Positions 28,101 through 36,651 of a stretch of 64,000 nt of DNA are shown piece by piece. Location of the stretch: the NCBI RefSeq assembly GCF_001039355.2, contig NW_019775396.1:364957-428956 (forward strand), in the 5' to 3' direction. The first letter of the stretch is position 1, and each line of letters begins with the position of its first letter. Made by a program: the position numbers and the translations under genes. This stretch comes from Lingula anatina (taxonomy: Eukaryota > Brachiopoda > Lingulata > Lingulida > Lingulidae). The notes beneath the pieces were generated by a model that worked only from the letters and a program-made list of their open reading frames with translations, was not told the origin of the DNA and searched no databases.

Positions 28101-31100
28101 TCCCGGTTCCCTCCATGTTGTAGTGTGTGTTGAGAGAAAATATCAATAGTTGATCCCCAGTGAAGGCAGGCTAGCTGAGCTGGCTATTGATTAGTAATGG
28201 AGAAGGTGCATGAATACACAGTTACCTTTCTATACCTGTGCGTGCTGATGTAGACCCTATTAAGATTTTTTACAGGGACAGATTTACTCAGACACCAGTA
28301 TATGTTAATAAAGATAGATGTCTTACCTGCTGTAAATTCCACTGTAAAAGTATCATTTCTATGATATCATGTGTGACCCCACACTTACTCTGCTGTGTGG
28401 TAATGTGTCTGAAAGAAATATCAATAAATCCTTTAGAACTGAGCACAAATTGATAATTTTTTTTAACCTGAAAATATAGTCAAAGTATTCTCTCAAGTAA
28501 CTTGCCAACTGGTGGAGGTCATAGAAAGGTTGCTTAGAAATGATTTAAGAAGATCAGCAAACATTCAAATCACATTACTGATAAAAGAGGTCTAATGGCA
28601 ATGGCATTATTTTGTTGGGTTGCCAGGTTTTCATGTTGGGACTGTAGTTATTATTTGTTTAAAATTTGCAAGTTTTGCATCATTATGTGCTAATCAAAAA
28701 TATACACACAATTTGATAAGTGAGACAATTGCACAAATACATTTGTAAACTACTAGAAAATATACTGGTACATATAGGCATAGTATTGACAAGAAGTAAT
28801 AAATATACTGGTACATATAGGCATATTATTGACAAGAAGTAATAAATTATTGATTATTTTCCTAAGAAAGTATATTCCATATTCTGTGATAATTCCTCTT
28901 TGAAGTAGGTCAACACACTGTTTTAACAATTGTACTTAGTTTTATATTTCACTGGCCATTTTATTATATTAGTCAATATATGATGGCAACTTTGAATTTA
29001 TTTAGTTGTGGATTTTCATGTGAACCACCATGTTAAATAGTTCCAGAGATGTGGTTTCAAGAATCATGGTTCTTTATTTTTATTCTGGCCCAGTTTTACA
29101 CACAGAACAACAGTTTACTCTTTAGCTGTGTCTGTCATTTTTACAGATCATTGGCTGGTAGTGTTTTTTGTTTTTTTTCTTCTATAAAGCTGCCACTTAA
29201 TTTCTCAAAGAAATATTGTCTGTTGCGTATATTATTTTAAGATTGCTCTGCTGTGAAAAGCTATCTGGTACATGCTTAAGGGATTACTCTTAAGCACAAA
29301 GTTAACATTATCTGAAGATGATCATTAGACTTACCTTGTCTCTTGTCATTCACTGCTGGGATCTAAGATGGTGACCATTTTTTTTCTTGCCACACCTAAT
29401 GTGAGGGGCCAGAATAGAAGAAAGTGGGCAACAGTTGGACAAGTTCTGACTTAGAGCTTTTTTAGCATTGTTTATTCCTTGGTCAAATTTATGTTATTTA
29501 TATTTATTTGCATTTCTTTTTTAAGTGAAAAAAATCCTCAGCATTTTCTTAATAATGATGCTAAGCAACAGTGACTTGCACACTTCTCTGGATGTATGGC
29601 AATATTCTTAAAGTTGATTGGAAGTGATTTAAACACAAAGCTGAATCATGTGATTGCAGACATGTTTTGAAATAAAGTACACAGCTTTTATCTACTAAAA
29701 TAATTTACATTAATCAGTGTAAACCCCAGCAACACATTTTAGTACAAATATCCTCATTACAATATCCCCAGTCCAGCTGTCCCACCTCACATGTACCCCT
29801 TATGGAGCCCATTGTAGAGGCCCACACTCAACAGTTGTGAATAATTTACCATGCAGTGGAATGTCACCTTGATGATTAGATTATTAATTGGATTTTCTAT
29901 TGATTAAGTACACTTCTGATAGATTAAACCTATATAGGACACATTCCCACTAGTCTAATGTGGATCAATATTAAACCTACACAAGGCGCATTTCCACTAG
30001 TCTAATGTGGATCAATGTATAACTGTTCAGCAATTGATCGCTTTATTGATTATTCAGAGATGCATTGGAAACAAAGAACTATTGATAAAATTCTTAAGGC
30101 ATATGAAATCATAGTTCCTGCATTGACTTATTGATCTTTCTAGTCCACATAATATAACAATAATGTTGTTGTTAATGTTGTTGTCTAGTATGTTACTGGA
30201 TAGTGATACTTACCTGGTAAAAGAAGATAGTTTGCTAATAAAGAGGGATGGGGTTTGTTAAGAGAGAGTTGTTGAGAGGTGGGGTTCAGTTTATCCATAG
30301 ACTGAAAGCTTTGGAGTTTGGACATATTATTGATACCTTTATTGAAAACATGGAAATGTTGTTGTTCAGTTGCACTCAGTTTGCTGATGTAGCTGTTTGT
30401 GTAAGAGAATGTCAGTTTTTACTTCTTTTCTAATTGATTGGATATCTGCTTTTATTGTGTTTAATATGACCTCTTTATTGAGAGATACCTTTAGTTAATG
30501 AAAAGTGTAATACCAAATGGCTGTATTGCATGACTATGAAATAATGCATGCAACACAACCCTCATTGCATGTCATGTTGCTATGATACCATTCTATGGTT
30601 GCCATGGTAATCACTGTGGATCATTTATCTTCATGAAAAGTTTTGTTCTTTATTCAAGGAATTTTTTTATTCGTCTTGAACTGATCCAAGTAAGGTCTTC
30701 AACCAGCTCTTAGAAGTCCCTTTGCATGTATGAATTTAAATGAATTTATATATATCCAAGCTAGATGGCAGCACTGAACAAGGAGAGAAACATTCTAACT
30801 TAAGTGGTGATAGAGTCCATCATATTTGTAGCTGTAGCCTGTCTTGATTGTTTTAGATGCAATAAAACAAAGCCAGATGGCAGCACTGACTAAGGAGAGA
30901 GATGGTTTGCGGGTTGCTATAAGAACCTACAAGTCACTGTTTGATACCACCAAGCAACTCATAGATGAACTGAAAAGTGAGTTTTTTTATCACCAAGATT
31001 TATCATGAATTTTAAAGTAAGCTAAGTGAATTAAAAAGAAAATTTTGCAGTAATTAAGGTTCGGTTCTTTTCATTTGAAAGGTGCAATGTTTGAAAAGCT

Positions 31101-34100
31101 GTCCATGACTAAGTAAATTCTAGCATGTCACTGATATAAGAAAGAGGCAAATTGTAGTATGTCTGTGATGTAAGAGGAAATAAAGACACCACTTGATTAC
31201 AGTTGCAGTGCATGAATCTAACAAAGAGAAGAATCGGCTAAAAGAAGAACTGAAGAGACAAAATATCCCAGCTTCACAAGTTCAGACAGTATGTATAATA
31301 ATTCCTATAAAGTTAACTATATATATATATATATATATTGTTTCACTTGAGATGTATTGGGTTGTTCTGTTAGTTTCAAATTTTAATTGGGTGCCAAAAA
31401 AAGAAAGAAATGATAATGAGAATATTTTAAAAAAGTTATTGCACTCTTGGTAATATTTTGCTTCTGTTGTTATGCAACTCCCATCATTACTGTCAGTCAA
31501 ACCTCAGTTAGGATATATATGAAAGTTTGTGTGTGTTAATAAATGCTTAGTGTGTGGCTGATGAAGAAGTATTTTTCACATACAGCCAGAGTTAGTAAAG
31601 ATATACATTAAAGTGTCATATGGCTTTAATTTCAATATACCAGGTGGAAAGTGTGGATTCCTTGGTTCAGCAAAGGATGAGACACCGTGATCTGTTGCTG
31701 AATACTTCAAGGAGAGTTTGTAGTCTCCAACCAGCTCCCAGACACCCGGAGGTGTTAGGCAGGGTAAGTGACTGTGGATATCTACTCTCTAGCTTTGCAC
31801 ATGTACCTTATCAACTGTGATCAGAGGTGTTAGGCAGGGTAAGTGACTGTGGATATCTACTCTCTAGCTTTGCACATGTACCTTATCAACTGTGATCAGA
31901 GGTGTTAGGCAGGGTAAGTGACTGTGGATATCTACTCTCTAGCTTTGCACATGTACCTTATCAACTGTGATCAGAGGTGTTAGGCAGGGTAAGTGACTGT
32001 GGATATCTACTCTCTAGCTTTGCACATGTACCTTATCAACTGTGATCAGAGGTGTTAGGCAGGGTAAGTGACTGTGGATATCTACTCTCTAGCTTTGCAC
32101 ATGTACCTTATCAACTGTGATCAGAGGTGTTAGGCAGGGTAAGTGACTGTGGATATCTACTCTCTAGCTTTGCACATGTACCTTATCAACTGTGATCAGA
32201 GGTGTTAGGCAGGGTAAGTGACTGTGGATATCTACTCTCTAGCTTTGCACATGTACCTTATCAACTGTGATCAGAGGTGTTAGGCAGGGTAAGTGACTGT
32301 GGATATCTACTCTCTAGCTTTGCACATGTACCTTATCAACTGTGATCAGAGGTGTTAGGCAGGGTAAGTGACTGTGGATATCTACTCTCTAGCTTTGCAC
32401 ATGTACCTTATCAACTGTGATCAGAGGTGTTAGGCAGGGTAAGTGACTGTGGATATCTACTCTCTAGCTTTGCACATGTACCTTATCAACTGTGATCAGA
32501 GGTGTTAGGCAGGGTAAGTGACTGTGGATATCTACTCTCTAGCTTTGCACATGTACCCTATCAACTGTGATCAGTTCTCTTATTCTTGTACAAACATATT
32601 CATATGCATGACAGTGTACAAAAGCAGGTGGATGACAAAATATATATTAACCTCAAACTCAAAGGTACATTGGTATGCATTTAAATATTACACTGTCTTT
32701 TTTTTCTCTGTCTACATATCCTGCACTGCAAAGCTACTTTGCCATTTCAGGCCTTAATAACTTCTTCAGGCCTTAAAAACTATAAAACCCTTCAAATTAA
32801 AGTACCTGATCAATAGTTCCTTTTTAAGTATGCGGGAACAAATCAAGCAAGGATACATGACTAGGAGAAAATTGTTTTTTTGTCCAGCAGGAAAAATTAT
32901 TTTGGCAGGTAAATCCTGTAAAGAGTATCTTTGATAAGTCAAACTAAGTAAAAACACGTCCCCACATACACAAAAATTAGGCTGATGTAGATCCAGACAT
33001 ACACAATGTGACATAGCTTAAATCTTCCACACAGCTTATGCCTGGTCTGGATGCTAAGGTTGTTGGTTGTGTTCCAGATAGCCCACTTGGCCCAGATCCG
33101 TGACCATGAGGTGGCACGTGTCATGTCCTGGCACATGTCCTCTGATATGGACTGTATTGTGACACACACACTGAAAAAGGTAAACTTTTCAAAATATCTG
33201 GAGATTTTGCATTGGTAAAGATATAATAATGGGTAGTGTGGTAACCCCAAAATACTTTTAAATTTTTGTCAGGCATGGAAATGTTCATCATTTTAAAAGG
33301 CTTCTCTTTACAGAAGAATTTGAATTTGAACTGGTATATTATTGGTATTTGTGAACTTTTTCACTTTTATTAACATGTTCTGTTTCCTGAAGTCTTGACA
33401 GTGTAATGAGAATGTATTTATCTTCAAGGCAAAAGAAATCTACCGTGACACTGATGGCCGGCAACAGGTGCTCTCCATAGACACTATGTACAGGAAGAAT
33501 CTACCAGACTGGAACAAGTAACTTTTATTTATGATGATTCATAACTCAAGTATTGATTTTATCTTACTGCAGTGTTTTTGTCATTTAGTGCTGAAACCAG
33601 TTAAAAAGCTGTTTCGAGCAGAATAAAATATGAGCTCTTAACTACAATTTTATGATGTAAATCATATTTTATTTGGCTGTGTTTTAGTTCATGATTATTG
33701 GACATAATGAGCTGTTTGAACTTATTGATTGAATATAGATTATTTCTGGAAATGTAGTGGTCTGTATGTGTATATGGATATGTGTATACAGTACTGTGCC
33801 ATCACATGGCAGTGTTGCTGTGGAGCAGGTGTACAGTGAATTGTAATGTTGAAATTCCACCAGAATAGATAGCTAAGTTTCTTATTGTAGAGCTCTACCT
33901 CATGTACGCTTCAAACCAACCTGGAAACCACCTGGTAATCCAAAATATGCCAGAGAATTCCTGGAATTTCCTAATGATCCGGAGAGTTGCAAAACAGGTA
34001 ATGAAAATACCTTTGCTATGTTTTGTCCGTGTTCTATTTTATAATACTGATATTTTTATTTATTAATTAATTTTTTTATTGGGGGGGTGTCAAATGTGTT

Positions 34101-36019
34101 ATAATTATTATTAATTATTTACTAAAAACCACCTTTAAAAGATGAGTGAAAGTATAAATATATATATAAAATAATATAATATATAAGAACGGTAGTTAAA
34201 ACGATTATTATGAAAGTTGATTACTTATATTTCCAAAAAAAAGGTAGTTATACTTCAAGATTTAATCTTCCAGGGTTACTCATGAGCCATGAAGGTCAAG
34301 GTCAAGCTTGTACATGTTAAATGAGATGATTTCTTACATTTTTGATGATACATTTGATACCTATTATATATATTTATATGGTTTTGACAAAACATGCTTT
34401 TACAGTAGAATGGTGAGGATGGTGTGTCAGAGATTCATTTGGTATTTATTCATGTACAGCTGTTTGTCTTTATGCTGATGCTGATATTGGTTGCCAGTGC
34501 ATATTATTGTATGTCTAGGTCTTATTTGATTTGCAGTATTTGGTAGTCTTCTTGGAGAAACCATAGTCTGTGATAGCCTGGAGACAGCCACAGCCTACAG
34601 GCAGGAGGTGGGTGCTTGCCAGTCAAACTAAGAGAAACAATTTTAAGGCAGTAACCAAATTTATTTGAAATTATTATTGTTTGTGTTATTATTTGCCAAA
34701 ATTTCAGTGTAATACCCAGAAACTCTCATTTACACTACTGTATTATGTAGAATACACACCCATTAAGGTTAAACTTCTGTTCTGCAGCTTGTCAAGTACA
34801 CCTACTGCCCAACAATTCTGAGTCGAGATGGTGAAAGGATACGAAGCAATGGGAAGTTTGGTGGTAGCCTGAACAAGGCACCAGCCATTGAGAAGATGAG
34901 GGGGGCAGTGTTTGGAGAACCATTACCAATAGCTTACCATGCTGTCTGTACACAGTTAGGTAAGGGACAGGATACCACTGGGTCATTTGATGTCCTGAAA
35001 CGTATACAACAGCCAAAATATGTCCAAACTGATAACTGTTTTAAACTGTGGTACCACAGGTAAAGACAGTATTTGTTGTATTTGGCAGAGTAATGCATAT
35101 GAAATATGACCTGCATTTTGACTTCTGACCCATTATCAAGGTCAAGTAGAGAAATAGTGGTGAATTATGATTATTTAAAAAATCATCTTTTTACTGCTAC
35201 ATTTCATAAAGTTTGAGACCTGTGCATTTATAAGCTGAATAAATCTCATTGATTATTTTACAGAAACATTGCAGAACTTCCGTGCGGCTCTCCAGAAGTA
35301 TGAGGAGACCCTGAGTGAGCTGGAGGAGCATGAAGGGCACCTGAAGGACCCCGAGATGCAGATGAAATATAAAGAATGTAGGGAGGCTGAAGAACAGATG
35401 AAAGTTATTGAACAGAAACTGGGTATGTGTAGACCTTGAAAGTTTGCAATCATTTTAAAAAAGATTTGCTGATTGTGTACTGATGGTTAGTCAGAATTAA
35501 CACAGGAAACAGTGAACAGTAAAAAATATCCACATTTTTAGACAGGACCTACCTGGTGTTGAAGGGATAATAAACATTTTGTAAATTTTTTAACACTTTT
35601 ACCATCCATCTCGCCTATATATCATAACTTTTTTTTAATCTCTGTATATGTACCATTTTAGATGTCAGGTTTATGAAATGATTGTACTTCTGGCTCCAGG
35701 TATTGGCCAGATGAATCTCGGCAAGCGCCCAGTGCCACAAGGTGGAACAGCAGGCAGTAGATCAGCTACACAATCAAACCACAGCCCATCACCAGCCAAA
35801 CGTCCTCGGGCCGCTCTCTCAGGGTCAAACTCCTCTCCTGTTGTCAATGGAAATGGAATGGTGTCTCTGGTGTCCACATCGTCCTCCAATCCTGACTGTC
35901 ACCACAGCAGTGTGACCTCTGTGCTGTCCCCTACCAGGCAGAGTGCTCGGCTGGCAGCCACAGGGTCTGCCTCACCCTTGACTAACTTACACCTTAATAA
36001 AAGGATGAAGAAGTCGTGA
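245..36019 (+). CDS. SMCHD1: SMCHD1-like gene, 3' 29 coding exons (5' end outside window)
   Basis: Structural maintenance of chromosomes flexible hinge domain protein 1. In vertebrates this is a nuclear, chromatin-bound non-canonical SMC protein (GHKL ATPase plus hinge dimer) that acts in epigenetic silencing such as X inactivation. About 1296 residues are visible: repeated beta-sandwich modules with a D-x-x-G-N signature, then a helical KER-rich segment, the hinge, a second coiled coil and a Ser/Pro/Lys-rich tail ending in KKS. The hinge carries the very conserved stretches [29 protein letters not shown] and SNGKFGG. The ATPase half must lie upstream. The spliced exons sum to 3891 nt, divisible by three, and phase is consistent across all 28 introns. 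Two features are odd: one 16.5-kb intron holds an antisense gene, and one exon is interrupted by a Harbinger transposon. Confidence 0.93.
863..982 (+). repeat. 60-bp exact tandem duplication in SMCHD1 intron
   Basis: TGTCTTCAGTGAACAGAGAG... to CTGGCTGTTA is present twice in a row without change. It does not touch an exon. Confidence 0.95.
2038..2072 (+). repeat. Left terminal inverted repeat of the Harbinger element
   Basis: It begins GGCCCGGTTTTATAAAGG and pairs with 6983-7016. One mismatch (AGCAC versus ACCAC) is seen before the arms diverge. It contains a possible 5' splice site, G|GTTTTA, at 2043/2044. Confidence 0.9.
2222..3865 (+). CDS. Harbinger transposase (HARBI1-like DDE nuclease), 3 exons
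   Basis: Exons 2222-2786, 3136-3397 and 3649-3865 give 347 residues, close to the usual HARBI1 length of about 350. The start ATG lies in a favourable context (AAAATGG). An N-terminal helix-turn-helix-like part ([14 protein letters not shown]) precedes the catalytic core. The acidic residues are visible as Asp in GCIDCTHV, Asp in LLGDSGY and Glu in [10 protein letters not shown], the expected DDE spacing. The C-terminal [10 protein letters not shown] is a family hallmark. Both introns are small, have GT-AG ends and keep phase (G-K-F and R-R-F joins). No stop or frameshift was found. In known systems this nuclease needs the Myb-like partner for nuclear import and DNA binding, and that partner is present in the same element. 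Confidence 0.94.
4522..6712 (-). CDS. Harbinger Myb/SANT accessory protein (NAIF1/MSANTD-like), 4 exons
   Basis: Exons on the minus strand: 6712-6319, 5292-5206, 4944-4834 and 4649-4522, 239 residues with every junction in phase 1. The N-terminus carries a Myb/SANT-like trihelix ([17 protein letters not shown]... [16 protein letters not shown]) of the type found in the second Harbinger ORF and in domesticated NAIF1. The middle is acidic ([13 protein letters not shown]), followed by a Pro-rich stretch, a basic KKRKKH cluster (possible nuclear signal) and a C-terminal Leu-rich coiled coil ([14 protein letters not shown]... EKQLLA stop). Family knowledge suggests that it binds the element ends and recruits the transposase. 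The later exons were assembled by eye from splice phase, so their borders are slightly less certain than the first. Confidence 0.87.
6983..7016 (-). repeat. Right terminal inverted repeat of the Harbinger element
   Basis: It ends TTTATAAAACCGGGCC, the inverted complement of the left end, and is followed directly by the CAG target duplication at 7017-7019. Confidence 0.9.
7044..7138 (+). repeat. (TG)n(AG)n microsatellite just after the interrupted exon
   Basis: A long TG run changes into an AG run and starts at an ambiguous base (N at 7044). It lies 4-24 bases downstream of the two possible native donors of the interrupted SMCHD1 exon, so the assembly here may be unreliable. Confidence 0.95.
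7228..7526 (+). repeat. Tandem 41-bp array of a 3' splice site plus exon start
   Basis: Seven units end in a pyrimidine tract plus CAG followed by TTTGTGGG(C/T)CCTACCAA. Exon-like starts lie at 7260 (degenerate), 7301, 7342, 7383, 7424, 7465 and the authentic exon at 7510. Spacing is 41 bp except for the last, 45. Each unit therefore copies the acceptor and about the first 17 coding bases (FVGPTN) of the SMCHD1 exon. Confidence 0.93.
7510..14360 (+). CDS. SMCHD1: SMCHD1 exon block 2: fourteen exons, beta-sandwich modules
   Basis: Exons: 7510-7644, 7912-8074, 8597-8810, 9239-9374, 9748-9828, 10614-10772, 11056-11181, 11499-11578, 11938-12095, 12651-12769, 13100-13246, 13443-13574, 13830-13979 and 14234-14360. 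All have AG/GT borders and matching phases. The translation repeats a module of about 100 residues whose middle reads L-x-D-x-x-G-N ([43 protein letters not shown]), as in the long region between the ATPase and hinge of vertebrate SMCHD1. Four of these exons have splice-junction tandem duplications (at 7510, 8074, 9828 and 13979). The block ends with PFLFYN, which joins in phase to DAIKQSQM across the 16.5-kb intron. Confidence 0.92.
8024..8193 (+). repeat. Triplicated exon end plus donor
   Basis: The last ~50 coding bases of the 7912-8074 exon and its donor (TTAG|GTAAAT) recur at 8082-8150 (with an AT expansion) and, degenerated, at 8151-8193. All copies keep a GGTAAA donor-like end. Confidence 0.85.
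9826..10016 (+). repeat. 19-bp array of 5' splice sites
   Basis: Ten units of about 19-20 bp (GTAAGGGGGACTGGGACAG) follow the SMCHD1 exon ending at 9828. Every unit junction reads CAG|GTAAGG, a near-consensus donor. The true donor is the first one. Confidence 0.95.
13937..14034 (+). repeat. Duplicated exon end after the donor
   Basis: A 38-base core (GAGTGGAAGTGTCCATGGTG...) at the 3' end of the 13830-13979 exon is repeated without change from about 13994, 12 bases into the intron. The second copy loses the ACAG|GT donor (AAGCTACATTAATGG). Confidence 0.9.
16839..24198 (-). CDS. ZU5-domain exons of the PIDD1-like gene
   Basis: Exons 24198-23967, 17431-17306 and 16987-16839. The domain starts at [20 protein letters not shown] (the ZU5 'polar residue, then P-x-x-A' start) and runs through VTLDVILQ, an inserted helix ([14 protein letters not shown]), [29 protein letters not shown] and [11 protein letters not shown], which mirrors the usual ZU5 end 'v-t-f-x-v-x-H-F-s'. 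In PIDD1 this domain undergoes autoproteolysis at an HFS site. Here the tripeptide is HFC, a change at the position that normally carries the nucleophilic serine. The intron 23966-17432 is 6.5 kb. Confidence 0.8.
16839..27161 (-). CDS. PIDD1-like LRR-ZU5 protein gene, nested in SMCHD1 intron (3' end unresolved)
   Basis: Four coding exons are visible on the minus strand: 27138(ATG; exon from 27161)-25157, 24198-23967, 17431-17306 and 16987-16839, about 829 residues so far, with matching phases. The order is LRR domain, polar linker, then a ZU5 domain. This resembles PIDD1, which in vertebrates builds the caspase-2-activating PIDDosome, but a second ZU5 and a death domain are not seen. The last visible exon ends in AWHFCG before GG|GTAAGT, so at least one more exon must exist, presumably between 14.4 and 16.8 kb. 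I could not identify it. UNC5- or ankyrin-type ZU5 proteins are less likely because of the LRRs. Confidence 0.8.
17641..17741 (+). repeat. Truncated copy of the 22839 element end
   Basis: It is almost base-for-base identical to 22839-22938 (CAGGGGCGTAACCAGACCTT...). One difference (CGTAATT versus CGCAATT) is visible. It stops at an N (17742), so this may be a contig join rather than a true element border. Confidence 0.9.
20160..20459. mobile_element. 300-bp Harbinger-like MITE with TAA target duplication
   Basis: Long inverted arms (about 95 bp) begin GGTTCCATT / GGGGCCATT and continue AGAATAGAAGATCC, TGGTCCAA and GATCAAATATGGC. TAA lies directly outside both ends (20157-20159 and 20460-20462), fitting the TWA target of PIF/Harbinger elements. 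No coding capacity is seen. The open frame across it is a by-product. Confidence 0.85.
22076..22307. mobile_element. Small inverted-repeat element (approximate limits)
   Basis: The left arm (TTTCCCAGAGATTTAGATCG) and the right arm (GATCTAAAAATCTATGGAAA) are inverted copies around a ~150-bp centre. No clear target duplication was found. Part of the centre (AATTACCCCC...) resembles 17795-17860. Confidence 0.6.
22839..23764. mobile_element. Non-autonomous element of about 925 bp with GGGGCGTAACCAG ends
   Basis: The left end is CAGGGGCGTAACCAG and the right end reads, on the other strand, CATGGGCGTAACTAGGCATA. Both are followed inward by TTGTACGCACA-type sequence. No transposase is encoded. The ends resemble hAT-type MITE termini, but no 8-bp target duplication could be shown. 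Confidence 0.6.
25066..25103 (+). repeat. (GT)n microsatellite
   Basis: About 18 GT units lie just downstream (minus-strand sense) of the LRR exon. They explain the Cys-Val runs of the spurious frames there. Confidence 0.95.
25157..27138 (-). CDS. LRR exon of the PIDD1-like gene (660 residues)
   Basis: One large exon begins with ATG at 27138 ([12 protein letters not shown]), just inside an acceptor (AACCACAG) at 27162. About 14-15 leucine-rich repeats of the 23-residue type run from roughly residue 70 to 400 (pattern L-x-x-L-x-L-x-x-N-x-L-x-x-L-P, e.g. [30 protein letters not shown]). The remaining 250 residues are a polar, His/Arg/Gly-rich linker of low complexity. An in-frame ATG-less extension runs upstream, but the acceptor makes a spliced 5' UTR exon more likely. 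The exon ends FKAG-like in phase 2 at the donor AAAG|GTGAGG. All plus-strand open frames opposite this exon are shadows. Confidence 0.9.
30758..30905 (+). repeat. Duplicated 3' splice site region of SMCHD1 exon 30857
   Basis: AGATGGCAGCACTGA(A/C)(C/T)AAGGAGAGA occurs at about 30763 and again inside the exon at about 30873. The upstream copy is a partial exon start in the intron. It continues into CATTCTAACTTAAG and is not an open exon. Confidence 0.8.
30857..36019 (+). CDS. SMCHD1: SMCHD1 exon block 3: coiled coil, hinge domain, C-terminus
   Basis: Exons: 30857-30976, 31203-31288, 31644-31763, 33078-33179, 33429-33517, 33891-33997, 34537-34607, 34788-34959, 35264-35422 and 35700-36019 (TGA stop). 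The first two encode a charged helical segment ([18 protein letters not shown]). From PEVLGR at 31763 through [32 protein letters not shown] and [20 protein letters not shown] the product is a full SMC-type hinge of the SMCHD1 class, which in vertebrates mediates homodimerisation and nucleic-acid binding. A Glu-rich coiled coil (about 35264-35422) and a low-complexity Ser/Pro tail containing a basic SPAKRPR stretch (possible nuclear localisation signal) follow. This is the best-supported part of the gene. Confidence 0.96.
31751..32575 (+). repeat. 75-bp array, 11 near-identical copies, across an SMCHD1 donor
   Basis: Units begin at 31751, 31826, 31901 and so on to 32501. Each holds GGTGTTAGGCAGG|GTAAGTG, i.e. 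the last 13 coding bases of the exon ending at 31763 plus its strong donor, then about 55 bases of intron. The first ten copies look identical and the last has one change, which suggests recent expansion or homogenisation. Confidence 0.97.
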
Positions 36020-36645
36020 CTGAGAACCACTCTGATGGTTTGATGAATTGTTGAGAATGTACAATGAGAAGTTTACTGATCACAAGTAGTGAAATAATCT
36101 TCCCCTTGTCATTGTATGATACACCAAATACCAATGCTGACAAACCTTAAGTCATTGTGGAGAATAGTGGAGAATTACTCCTCAGAATCATTCTGTCAGT
36201 GGAAATTAAAGTTCATGATGAAAGATATTGTAAAGAAAGACTTGAAGGGTAAAGGCTTCTGAATGCCTGTAGAATCCTTCCTGGGATCAATATCTATTTT
36301 TGCAGGTAGAATTGGATTAAGCCTAGATTACATTTGCCATGCTGTTTCCATACAGCGCGTGTGTACTGCCCGTAAATCCCTTTTCATGCAGCTTCTGAGC
36401 CGAGGCAGATGGTGGCCATGTGAAATTATATGAAGTTGCTTGAATTTACAGACTCTGTAGCCAAGAGGACTTAGTTAAGCAAAAACTTTTGACAAATTTT
36501 GAAAGTCCTAGCCGTAGCATTATTGTGCATGGCATAGCACAGTTCTAGTACAGGCATTATTTGCAGGACTTGAGATGATTTTGATAATGTTTGCATCTGT
36601 TGTTGGTCTGTTTTCCTTCCACCTTCAGTGGTTTAAGGAGGTGTA

Positions 36646-36651
36646 ATAAAA
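36646..36651 (+). promoter_or_regulatory. Candidate polyadenylation signal of SMCHD1
   Basis: AATAAA occurs 627 bases after the stop codon, the first good match downstream. Confidence 0.45.

Larger units (their letters stand above)
14361..30856 (+). other. 16.5-kb SMCHD1 intron hosting an antisense gene
   Basis: The donor after 14360 (AACG|GTGAGT) and the acceptor before 30857 (TTTTAG) define it. The phases agree (N-D join). It contains the complete visible part of the minus-strand LRR-ZU5 gene and several small inverted-repeat elements. The parts 14361-16838 and 27170-30757 show no coding sequence I can support. They are AT-rich, with local tandem duplications at 28765-28850 (about 48 bp x2) and about 29920-30020. 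Confidence 0.85.

Noticed and set aside
31751-32575. Possible CRISPR array
   Set aside because: Units are contiguous 75-bp copies with no unique spacers, in a eukaryotic intron.
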